A DNA stretch of 64,000 bases, from positions 62,001 through 126,000 of the forward strand of contig NW_025930752.1 of assembly GCF_000764305.2 (NCBI RefSeq), in the 5' to 3' direction. A program made the position numbers and the translations under genes. Below the pieces are notes generated by a model. It had not been told where the DNA came from. It did no database searches and was given only the letters and a program-made list of their open reading frames with translations. The stretch's first letter is position 1; the number at the start of each line of letters is the position of its first letter. Below are positions 49,915 through 61,443 of the stretch, piece after piece. The DNA is from Hyalella azteca. Taxonomy: Eukaryota > Arthropoda > Malacostraca > Amphipoda > Hyalellidae.

Positions 49915-50382
49915 AGCTGGAGATGGCGGCCCTGTTACGTCTCGTTGCGAGTTCGCGAAGAAATTTATTCTGACTTGAAAATTTTTCATCTTGTCGGCAA
50001 AAAGAGGAAAACAAGGCCATCGAGTAATTTTGTTAGCTTTCATCAGATCGTCTCAAAATCTTTTTTGTATTCGTATAGTGCCGGGAGTGTTGACACGATT
50101 GTAAGTAAAATTATATAAATAGGTAAAAAATTTTGCTTTATTATCAAACTTCTACAATTATAGTTCACTATAATTAATGAAATAATAAACAATTTGTAGA
50201 TAAATTTTTTGTAAGTAATTCGTAACCAATTATTTCCACTGTTTCGTGATTAATACATCTATCGCCTTCCAAAAGTGGGCAAAATTATGTCGTCAGTACG
50301 TAAATCGGAGAAATCACTTAGTTCCGCAAAAAGCAGTAAAACAAGTTTAAATTCCACACCGAATACCAGAAGAAAGGGTTGA
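49915..50382 (+). CDS. Candidate 5' end of an unidentified gene (two short exons)
   Basis: A locally GC-richer stretch around 49915-50000 ends at a perfect donor, gtaagt at 50101. It contains a 16-codon frame from ATG 49923 (MAALLRLVASSRRNLF, stop at 49971), which would be an upstream frame. A plausible acceptor (cgccttccaaaag, ending at 50275) leads into ATG 50287, which opens a 31-codon Ser/Lys/Thr-rich frame (MSSVRKSEKSLSSAKSSKTS...) closed by TGA at 50380, or leaving through a weak donor (gttgac) at 50378. This resembles the disordered N-terminus of a nuclear or cytoskeletal protein. Nothing downstream could be linked to it. Start, splice sites and gene identity are all uncertain. Confidence 0.3.
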
Positions 50383-51012
50383 CTTAAATTATTATTCAAA
50401 TACTTTTGCCAACAATTATTATCAGGATTGAATTTTGAAGTGAACTACCTGAATCAGTTTTATTGCTTGTAGTAAGTAAATAACACTAATATCAAGCACT
50501 AATGGGCCTAATCTTATGACGCACGATGAAAGGTATCACAGATGATGTGATAACGAGGGTTCTACTTAATCAGCACAAGCCAAAATTATTTAGGAAAATG
50601 CCGCTGACATATTCCTGCAATGGAGGTCAGCTGATCATCGGTTGATTGGAGTCAAGAAGAAATCGTTGGCATCAACTACTTCTCAATAAATGATTGAAAA
50701 ATACGTGCTGGAATTTAGGGATGTAACATCAAATATGATTTAGACTTATATATATGATTTAGACTTGTATAGTTTAGCTGAAAACAGATTGGATCAGGTC
50801 AACGGTAGTAAATTAAATTTTTGTTTCAAACTCCGTAGAGTTTTTTGTTTGTTCGGATCAAATTTAAATTCAAATTCGCATTAGTGATGTAACAGGGAGC
50901 ACTGAAATTTTTATTTTATTGTATGGTTTGAAATGAAAAAAACACTGAAGACATAGTTGATCGTTGTGTACGGAGTGTTATACACGGTTTAGCTCAAATT
51001 AGGAATTCTACC

Positions 51013-51013
<1 letters not shown>
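50383..51013. other. Non-coding, nothing recognised
   Basis: AT-rich; would be intronic if the gene start just upstream is real. Confidence 0.4.
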
Positions 51014-51067
<54 letters not shown>

Positions 51068-51134
51068 TAATAATAATAATGATAATAATAATAATAATAA
51101 TAATAATATTAATAATAACAATAATAATAATAAT
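51014..51134. repeat. AAT trinucleotide microsatellite
   Basis: About 40 aat units with a few interruptions (aaataa, gat, att, aac). Confidence 0.98.
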
Positions 51135-54100
51135 ATCTTCAATCAATAATCATACTAATGATCATACAAAAAATGTTGATACCATTATAGATTTAAAATA
51201 ATAGGGCACTTACGATTTTTTTGAGCGAATAAAAATTTTTGGATTTTATTTATCATTACCATCTTGAATGAATTGTTATACACAATCCTTCCTTCTAATT
51301 GTCTGTTATTTCAAAAATTGGCCCAAATATCGGTTTAGGGGAACTATTAATTGAAATAGCACTGTCAACTAATCAAAATAAATAATTAGAGAGGGGATTT
51401 TGTGAAAGTTCTTTCTTAAATGCAAAAACTATTGGTCTTTTCGTTGAATAAATCCCGCGATAATACCCAACCAAGCATGCAAGTGCGTGACATATGCCAC
51501 TAGAGTAAGGAGTAAGAACAGCATTTTCTCACTGTCCACTACCATACTTGACTGTCCCTCACCCTCAAGCGGCTATTTGTTCACTCTTGGCACAAAATAT
51601 TAATCTACCGAAGCACCAGCGTTTGAAATGCTGGAAAAAACGGCTGAGGTCTTTGTAGCTACCCTAACAAAATTTAGAGTCGCCCCAGCTTCTGGTACTC
51701 TAAATCAGAAGCTGACGCGCCTGTAAATTTTCACTGGGTATGGCGGTACGGGCCTGTGCCGACGTTTTGTCGAGGATGCCTGTGCTGAACGTCCTGAAAA
51801 TTGAAGGCCGAATGAAGCAATCGGTGGCATTGAATGAATGCCGAATTGGATGCTACCGGTGATCTAGGATCCTTAATATTTTCAGATTTCTGCGCGAATT
51901 TTTAATCTACCCTTAATATACAGTGATAGTTTGATATCTATTATACTGGTAGAAGGAACAAAATTTCTGTGGGTACCAGAGAAATGCTTGTTCGCCACAA
52001 TAAAGTATGAAGCTTTGGAAATAAAGACAAAAATTAGCTTATAATTTATTTATGAATCTTAATTAAACAGGATTAGGTTACTGAATTGGAACAGATAATG
52101 CAAATCATCGAACGTGTAATGCTACACTTAGGTAAGTTTCTTTTCGTCAGATCGAAGCAAACTTACGATGCAATCTATACTAGACATGAGATTGCATAAT
52201 TGTTAAATCCTATCAATATATTTAAAATCAAATTGAAAACATTCATTGAAAAGCACTTGAAGCCTTAATATTTTTCAAAGTCCTAATGCATAATAGCATG
52301 AACTGCCGCATGCGTCGAGATAAGGAGTACAAGGAGAATTAGTTGTAATCAATAAACTCATACATTATCAACGCATTGAAACGTTAGAAATGATTAGTTA
52401 TTTATTTCTAGATACAAGAAAATTAATGGAAGTGATACATCCCTAGATTTCTGCTTGCATTGAATTAAAGTAACGGCTAAAATTGTTAACCTTGTCGACG
52501 ATGGTAGACCGACAAATTTTCAGCAAGACGTCTGTGCTTGTGACGACATTCGTATGTCTCAGCGAGACCCTGAGCTCTTAAGCTGCTTGGCTGTCTCCTT
52601 AGCAGCGCTAAACCTGCGGGGCTGCGAGGTCCGGACGTGGATGGACGAATGTGATGGGTAAATGTGATGGACAAATGGACAGTTCAGTTATATGTATAGC
52701 AACACAGAAGCCTTCTAATACAGGATAGTGACAGATAAAGACAAGGATTGTAATCCCCATATAATATAGGGATTACAATCTTGCCGGGTCTCTCAACTAA
52801 GTACCTTTGAAGGATGAACAATCAAACTGACTTATTCATTAAATCCATTGTTTTGCGCACAATTAAATTTAAACTAACTGATTTTTCAGATAATCATTCT
52901 GGTTTGTCTGAGAAATATCATTATGTTTAATGCTTTAGATTCACTTCTTCATGACTTCACTTCTAATTAAAATTCAGCCGCTCTCGTCAGACTAGAAGCC
53001 TATTCTGAAATTGCCCAAGTTTCAACTAACCATATATTGAATAGAAATAAAATTAATTGCTACCTGTAATTCTCATCTCACTACTACTTACAAAAATTTC
53101 ACCCGAATCAAATTGCTTCTATGTTATCTCGGTAAGCTCATTACTAGATCAAAACAAAAGTGAAATAATCACAATTAAATTATTAAATATTAATTAGTAA
53201 TTCATATTATTCACCGATAATAATAATAATTTATTTGTATATATTGATTATTATTACTTATTATTATTGACTCATTAAATCAAGTTCAATTGAACTTGAA
53301 GAATTAGGCCTGATTTTTTAGTAAATTAAATCGTTGGAACTGTACAAATGATGGCAAATGGACGAATTTCCACTTAGAATCATCATCATCTTCATCTGAT
53401 GATACTTAAGATAAGGAGGGAGGGAGGGAGGGAACATTGAACATGGGACGATATCGCCAAGTTTTTGAAACCTGAACGACATAGATTCTTGAACGATATG
53501 CCAAGAATAGCTAGATATCATAAATGTAGAAGCGTATCTGCTAATATTTGGAATGTTTTCACAAATGAACCTGTTCAACCGATTTCAGTTCAACACTCCA
53601 GAGAATCACAGTCTAAACTAAATTAGTCGCTAGCAAATCATTTTCTACCCTAACAAAATTTAGAGCTGGACGCGGCTCAGAAATAGGGAATGCCTAGATC
53701 TAGAACTTGGCGAGAACGTAAATCAGCTTCTCTATGTCCGCCTTTTGGTTAACATTCCGATTCAAAGTCAGACAGCTACGAGAGTCTGGTCCCGACTATG
53801 GCGGCCACGGAGCGGTTAGTATGGGGATCGTACCCATATCCGAGGCAGCTGTGACCGAGTTCGCAAGTGTGATAAAAAATTGCCCCCCATCCTTCGAAAT
53901 GAGTAGAAAAGAAGGGAGATTAAATAATTACATTTTTTACTTACAATGTCTGTTTCGGCAACTCGCTGAATACAAAGAGTATATTTAGATAACTCAGAAT
54001 CGTGGGTAATAAGGCTCGTGAGTAAAACCTTTTTCCCTTATTACCGAGAAAATAGTTCAAGTTATCGACAATCAATTGTAAACCAAACAATAACAGTGTT

Positions 54101-57100
54101 GTGTAATCTCTGCTAGGATGAACATTCACGCATCGATATATATACCAAACCGTTGGAAAATGGACGACAATTTTACGCTCAACTTTCGTTGTGTGAATTG
54201 ATAACGGCTTCCCACTCTATGTATGTAACTTTAGTAATTGATAAGCATCTATAGCCACAGAGGACATACTAACTAACATTCAGTTGCGCACATACCCAGT
54301 ATAGCAGTGCAATCGACATTGGTTTACAATGGAAAGTTGTTAAGAGATTTATTTCAATACACTCCATCTCATCTGTGGTCCAGTAGGAGAACGAATTGAG
54401 CGCCGCTCGCAAATCTCGAACCCGAGCCTATACAATCTAGCCGAGCCTCATCTCTGTGCGCTATAACGCACGTAAGCTTCTTAAAATTGACTGTGCAGGA
54501 GATAATTTTTCAGTTTCTTGAAGAAACACTATAGTTTATTAAAGAAATGCATAGTTAAAATGATATACTTTCCTTATATACTTTCCAAAGCTGTGAGAGC
54601 TTTGCTTGTATTTCCATTATCCCAGAAAACTGCTGAGAATCACGATTTTTCAAGAGCCTTCGAAAAAAGATTATTTTAAATAGTGCTTTCCAAACTATGG
54701 TCTGTGAAGGAATTCCAGAAGATATTTTCTTCCAAGTTCCGTCATACAGTAATGTTTCCTGCCTAACAAGTGATAACTGGTAATGATATCAGTTGCCACA
54801 CGCCACCAACATATTGCCAGTAAACAATCATTAAATCCTAATTGTAAAACTAATTGATTCACTTATATTGAAGCAAAAAAACAAAGAACTGCAACTGTGA
54901 AGTTCATATGACTGCTTGAATCCCAAATTTTAGTAATCGAGAACGAGTTATGAAGAAAAACAAAAATTTACGCACGCACGTACGCGAAAAGGCATAAACT
55001 GGATTGTCGTTTACATTGTAAATAGTTTGACAAACTCGCCGATGAACTTCCGGGAGGCTTCTACAGAGTGCACTTCCACTCGGGGCTTCAAGTACCGCCC
55101 CCGGTTAGCTCGCAGTTTTGGTAGGCTTGGCCAAACCAACTTTTGCCATGCTTTCAAGAGACTAAAAAGTCGGCAAGTCGATTCTGACTAGTCGCTGATT
55201 GCGATCAGGTGCCCAAGCAGACCCAAAATAACTTCAACGCGAGTATATCAACTTTGGGGTGGAGGCTGTAGCATACTCTAAATTATGTCATGCAGGTGTA
55301 AGGATAATTATCTTGAACTGAAGAAAAAGTGGAATCGATCAATTCCAGTCTAAGCAGAAGGGTCCTGCACGTCAATGTTTGGTAAAAGTGAATTTTGTGA
55401 GTTTCCAGTTTTAATGTTACAAGATCGAATTGAGTAGTCGTACCACAACTTCTCAATGAATACTATATTTTTGTTTCCAATTCGTTTTCCTAGACAAGAT
55501 ACCGTCAGAAGCGCTTCTGTCGATTGGGAACTGATTTGGGTGATGCTGAGAGATGATGCTAAATAAGAGGACAACTTTCGGGGTTCATTAAAAAATTAGA
55601 GTGAATAAGAGGAATAGAGTAAATCATTTGTATCTCCTAGACAACTGACTAATTATTTCATCGAGATCTTCAAGAGTCTGCAACAATCAAAGGGTGACTT
55701 GAAAAAGGAACTGCACGACGTTTTTTTTTATTCTGTGTGTGTAATTATCACCGTTAAAAATGTATAAATATCCTTTAATGTCTCCAGTGTTCAGATTATC
55801 AAATTAATTTCCTTAGATTTATGTTCATTTACATTCTCACACAATATCGTTCTCGTCTATTACTGAATTAAATTTTCAGGAGAGTAAAATCAACTGAACC
55901 TTGCCACACAAGCTCGTCACAGATAGCCTGATAAAATCCGAGTTTTATCAGGCTCGAGTTTTTATTACTCGTTTTATTTATTGATATTTTCTAAATTGTA
56001 GTTAAGAGAGACGGAAGAATTATTGTCCCCTTCTCTTGAATGAGTTTTGTATCTTGAATGAATAAGTTTCTTTTACATTGGACTTTTGAATCGAAAACAA
56101 ATATTTCCTCGGATTCTCGCGTCTTTATCAGTCACATGTCGGGTCAGAAAATAAAAACGAAGCTATCGATAAATAAAGCTCTTGGACACGTGCCATCGAA
56201 CAGAGAGCAGTCGATTGCTATTATTAAATTGTTTTAGTTGTTCCGTTCTTTTATTTACCTTTTTCCTGCCTATGCTGCCAAAGGAATTTGAGACTAATAG
56301 GAGTTTCTGCATAATAAATAAAACATAATATCGGCCTGCAAACAAACAAATGAATCAAGCATGCATAGAAAAAATAATTCTCTGTATGAAATTTTTTAGG
56401 CAATACGAGTATACCTGAGAATGTTAAAAATAACTTTCAAATTCACTCCCTACGATTTCTTTCTTACTAACTTAATAATGGGGGAAAATGAGGCCACAAT
56501 TTCAATAAAATTACTGAGCTCTATTTTTTAAAACAAAACTCTTAAAATTTACAGGAACTCAATTTAATTTATTTTTTCATGCGGAAACCTGCACTTGAGT
56601 GTGGTCGACCGGATTAAGATGAAAAAAACGTTAAATATAGATCAGGTTTCCAACCACTGATTGCTTCCCATGGCAAAAAAAATCCATAAACACTTTTGAA
56701 AGTAACGATTCGATAATTTTAAATATTACATGTGGTATAGTTAATTCTTTTCTACAGACTGGTTGAGTGACTGATTTATTAACTTGAATAATAAATAAAA
56801 TAAGTTCGACACAAAATTGAAAAGTTTTTTCATTTATTCACAGAACAATTCATTGTCCAGGTCTGTGGGATTAGAAAGTTATTCACTAGCTCAGATAAAA
56901 AATGGAATACCTAAGCCTTCTGCCGGGACCAACTGAACGTTGAATTTTCCTATTTGATTTTAATTCATTGGATTACTTATCTTGCCTATTAATTGATTGC
57001 CTGCGCATTGGTTTGTGGATTATGATAGAAAAACTGCAGAGAATTAACTTTTCAGTCTTCGAAATTCATAAATTTATTTCAATTTATGTTCAACGTGAAA

Positions 57101-57982
57101 TAATTACGAGAGAGAAATTAAATGTTACAATCTCATGGGTCATGCATGATGTGTGAAAATATTTTTTCACTACTACGAGCTGGTTAAAATAACTCTGTAA
57201 AGTGATAACATTCTGCAGGATTTAGGACAAATCTGCAGCAATGTACCGAGTTGGTGGGCAACTGTTTGTTTTTGTTATTGTGGATAGTCACAGTTCTAGG
57301 TGGCAACATAAAATATAAAATAATTCGATGATGGTTCATGTAAAATTTGTGATTACATTCAGCGCAGCAACGGTTTTATTATTGATCACGCCTGCCTATC
57401 TGTCATTTCAACATATAAATGAAATGTTGTTTTCTTGCAAGAAAGTGTGGTCTGAATTTCAGAAAGATGAATTAATCAGGAACGGGTTCAGAGTAAGAAC
57501 AAAATAAATAATAAAATATATACAGTCATTACTATTTCCAAAAAATTGGTGATTATGTTCCAATGTATATACGTAATAAATAATTTTGTGCTAATGAACG
57601 ATGCGAAATAAATCATTTTATTCTGCTTATCAATGAATCCGTTATACTATGGCCATGAAGTAATAATTTAGTTAGTTTGATTATTTGAATTAGATCATGA
57701 ACGTGTCACTAGTTTTAATTTGTAATTATTATTTGGTTAATTTTTATTCATCTTTTTGCCTACTCATTTCATTTCAGCCTCTTACAAAATATTCGGATTA
57801 ATGTTGAGGTAACAGGTAACTCATACTGTATTTGCATCACAGTTCTTGCCCACCAATTTGATCCCTATTATTTAATATTTGTTAACTTTTTAACATGTCA
57901 ACACTGGAACGTTAGCAAAGGCAATTTTACCCTGAATTTTTTTCCTAATTTTTTCCACTGTTAAGATTTCTTGAATTGTAAA
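51135..57982. other. Non-coding, scattered short motifs
   Basis: AT-rich. A 40-codon frame at 51604-51726 (EMLEKTAEVFVATLTKF) looks mildly protein-like but is unsupported. Two identical 21-bp sequences occur at 51659-51679 and 53645-53665 (ctaccctaacaaaatttaga...). Hairpins: gattgtaatccc (52746-52757) with its complement at 52769-52780, and gcctgataaaa (55926-55936) with its complement at 55943-55953. A ggga microsatellite lies at 53415-53433. Confidence 0.4.
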
Positions 57983-58322
57983 CTTTTACGACATGCATTC
58001 CGAATCGTTCCTAATTCAGTCAGCTACAATGTCTCTTTAGCCAATCACCTCCTCCATTGTAGCTTGTTGTAAACTTTTTTTCTTAGTTTGTGGCAGCCAT
58101 TTGGATAATGCTATTTTTTATGTTTCTTGTGTCGTATTTCTATTGGATAGTTTTTTTTATTGTACGCTTTTATATGATATGCATTCCTAATCATTCCTAC
58201 TTCAGGCAGCTACAATGTCTCTTTAACCAATCACCTCCTCCATTGTAGGTTGTTGTAAGTTTTTTTCTCAGTTTGTGGCAGCCATTTGGATAATGTTATT
58301 TTTTTATGTTTCTTGTATCGTA
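57983..58322. repeat. Tandem duplication, about 155 bp, two copies
   Basis: 57983-58136 and 58167-58322 are clearly homologous (shared agctacaatgtctcttta, caatcacctcctccattgta, gtggcagccatttggataat) with roughly 10% differences. Each copy contains an inverted pair agctacaatg ... cattgtagct, perfect in copy 1 and with one mismatch in copy 2. Copy 2 ends exactly at an acceptor-like tcttgtatcgtag; copy 1 has gtcgtat at the same place. Confidence 0.88.
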
Positions 58323-58495
58323 GGTGCGAGCACGACAAGCTTATTACGCTCTGCGTCTCGCAACATCCTTCAGAGGCTCAGGCTCAGTGTGTCGCACAAA
58401 AGCTCTGTAATAACATCAGCGAACAATACTCGCATGAAATGAAACACAAAAAGACGGAAAATATAAGGGAAGTTTCCACGTGGCTCGCTTTATAA
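58323..58495 (+). CDS. Candidate 3'-terminal exon of an unidentified gene
   Basis: After a polypyrimidine stretch and tag acceptor (58320-58322) the + strand is open for 57 codons in the best frame (CEHDKLITLCVSQHPSEAQ..., ending STWLAL), then TAA at 58493 overlapping AATAAA. Codon composition and residue mix are protein-like and differ from the AT-rich flanks. I do not recognise the family; the sequence is helical and polar with four Cys. A second + frame is also open for the first 28 codons. If real, this is the last exon of a gene whose other exons lie upstream. Confidence 0.35.
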
Positions 58496-60993
58496 TAAAT
58501 TTTCACAAACTGGGATTATATATGGTTATTACGGTACAGGCTTTGCCAGTTAGTTAAGTTTTATATATTACGCGATGATTCAGCGTAAAATTTTGTTATA
58601 AACTTGGAGCTCAAAGCAAAATTAAAACTAATAATTTTTAAGGAATTTAGAACAAATCGGTGTCATAGTGTATTGTTGGCGAAATAGTAAGCGTTACTTG
58701 GGTATTTAAGAGCAGTCAGGCCTGTTATGTTCGCGAGGCTCGTATCAAATCTTCACGTATAAAACGCGAGGCTCATTATTTTTGAAGTTAAGCAGAGAAA
58801 TACATTGGAAAATTTAATTAAATTTTGATTCTATATTGAGAATGATGACCCCGTATACATGTAAAAATTTTTTATTAATGTATGTTTAACCGATGAAACT
58901 GAATAGATTAATCGAATTATTTAACCTTATTAGGAAACGATATACCTCGTTATAGTTCATCATAAGGCCTCAAGTTAGAATTAATTTCATTGGTGTTTCA
59001 GAAAATCCATTGTAATTTCGTAAAATAATTAAATGATTGGAATATAATATGATTATATGGAAGGAGCTTTGCGTGTTACCTAAGGCATCATTCTTGATGT
59101 TAGCACAGACGGTAGCACTCATTGCCGTTTAGAATATAAAGCATGAACAAATATAGAGTCTTATAACAGAGTCGCGGTTAATCAGAACCATCAAAATAAA
59201 CTCAGCATGTGCATAGGTAGGCATGAGACGACACTCTGAGGAAAATTACAATAAATACGATTATACATCGGCTTCTGCTCTAGAATGAATTTAGTATTTA
59301 GCTAAAGTATAGATTGTGAAAACGGAGTCGAAATAAAAGTTCGCAATGAAAGTCATATGAAAAAGTTGCATGATTGGTGATTTTTGTAGGTTAGAAGGTT
59401 ATTTGATAATTTTGCACTTGAATACTGATACGCTTTCAATTCGTACGCCTACATCGCCACTGACTCTCCTGCCATCTTCTTCCTTCGTTTCTTCCATCAT
59501 TTTTGCTATCCCTAGCTGTAGAGCAGGCACTTTCCCATTCTCGGAATCGGATTTGCGAAGAAGGCTTCAATTAAATCAGTACAGATTTGTGCGTCTTCAG
59601 AAAAAAAACAGCAGGTACGATTCGTATTGTAGAGGCTTCATTTTGCCGCAATCTTGCTTCGCTATATGAGCCTGCTCTGACATTCTTCGAATTTTTGCTG
59701 ATCCATTAGAGAGTTATTTTCGTACAGTACAAAAATTAAGTGTGCGTAGCTCAGTTAGGATGATTTTAAGATCCATAAGCTATCTAAAATTTGAGCGTAA
59801 TTATTCAACTTATATAAGTATATTTTGTTTTGAGATAAGGCTTAAACATGTAACTAAAAATTTTAGTGATTGTAAGACATATTCCAAAGCTCGCGATTCG
59901 TGGCTGAACTCTGGAAAGACGAAATAACTTGATTTCGATACTTCCTTTTCTGACGTTACTCGTATTAGAGCCCTAGTTTAGCTAATGTATAAACCCCAAC
60001 AAACGCAATTGCTGGTGACAGTGATTTTCTTTACTGTTTGGAAATCAATTTTACTGATTCAACAAAGTGAATAATTGAAATTAAATTCAAACAAGGAAGA
60101 GCGGCCGTTGATATAACGAACGCTTGTTCAAAACTCAAGTTTACAATAACGCCAAACTTGCCTCTGCTCTTGAAAATGAATTTTTCCGTTGGTAATGTGT
60201 AACACAAAACATTTTATCTCTATGGCACCGGTGGAACAGGCCATTGATTCTTTGGTGCAGCCCCATCGATGCTCCATCGATAACGACCGCCCATTGTCAC
60301 TGATATATCATCGGTTCTACATCCAAGATCATGTCTGGATTTTGACCAAGTATATTGCAACATGAAACGAGCTACATGTACAATCTGAATCCGTGAATTC
60401 TTAATTCTTCTTGTATTATATTTAGAAAATATACAAAAATTTTCTGTGGCCAAATTTTGATGTAAAATTTTCATCTACCTATCTGCTTCATTAATACTTG
60501 ATACTACTTCTCCTGCATGCTTAAAAATATTATTTATCTTTGGTCAAACTTCATTATCCAAACTCCCGTTTATGCCTATCATTGCTTATCAATCGTCTAT
60601 TTTTGAGGTTGTGCATTTGCCCCTGCGCTAACATGGCAGCACCACTAATTTCATTTTTTTCTTCTTATTTTAGATTAGGTGTTCCAAATAAAAGTTTTGA
60701 TTATCTAGCTCTGAGCTTGCGATGTAAAGGGAAAATTTCTGTTTTTAACTTAGATTATGGCTTGATCGAATTAAACTATTCATAAGCAATCCATCTGCAA
60801 TCATCACCAATCTCAAAGTTTCATTGCAGCAGCAAATACATATTCAAGAGCCGAATGCTGGTATTAATGAATGGTGATTATTTATCTACTAAATGTACGT
60901 CGTTATTGGTACATTTGATATGGTCTTCGAGTTTCGTAAAGAAAACGGTGATCGTCCGCAAAATAATTTGAAAGTTATTTTCGGACCTGGAGA
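58496..60993. other. Non-coding, nothing recognised
   Basis: AT-rich. A 99-codon + frame at 59370-59669 follows an acceptor-like gatttttgtag but has no recognisable content. Confidence 0.4.
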
Positions 60994-61443
60994 GCGTAGC
61001 GGTTGTACGGCTGTGATTTTCATGCATGTAGGTAGCGGTTGTACGGCTATGATTTTCATGCATGTAGGTATGTAGGTAGCGGTTGCATGGCTGTGATTTT
61101 CATGCATGTAGCTAGGTAGCGGTTGTATGGCTGTGATTTTCATGCATGTAGGTAGCGNTAGGTAGCGGTTGTATGGCAGCGATTTTCATGCATGTAGGTA
61201 GCGGTTGTACGGCAGTGATTTTCATGCATGTAGGTAGCGGTTGTACGGCAGTAATTTTCATGCATGTAGATATGTAGGTAGCAGTTGTACGGCTGTGATT
61301 TTCATGCATGTAGGTAGCGGTTGCACGGCTGTGATTTTCATGCATGTAGCTAGGTAGCGGTTGTATGGCAGCGATTTTCATGCATGTAGGTAGCGGTTGT
61401 ACGGCTATGATTTTCATGCATGTAGGTAGCGGTTGCACGGCTG
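60994..61443. repeat. 36-bp minisatellite, about 12 copies, containing one N
   Basis: Unit ggtagcggttgtacggctgt plus gattttcatgcatgta. Some units are separated by small extra pieces (ggtatgta, gatatgta, gcta), which recur and hint at a higher-order unit. One unit is broken by an undetermined base at 61158 (ggtagcgnta) and lacks most of its sequence. The unit is divisible by three, so a minus-strand repeat peptide (MHENHSRTTAT) stays open; treat as artefact. Confidence 0.95.

Noticed and set aside
54400..54440. tctcgaacccgag as a possible tRNA-derived B box
   Set aside because: It is a short palindrome with no supporting A box or cloverleaf.
59740..59815. tRNA-like start (gcgtagctcagttagga)
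   Set aside because: Resembles an A box, but no B box, T-loop or closing acceptor stem follows.
60878..61438. Minus-strand repeat peptide over the 36-bp array
   Set aside because: Unit divisible by three; interrupted by an N and by irregular spacers.
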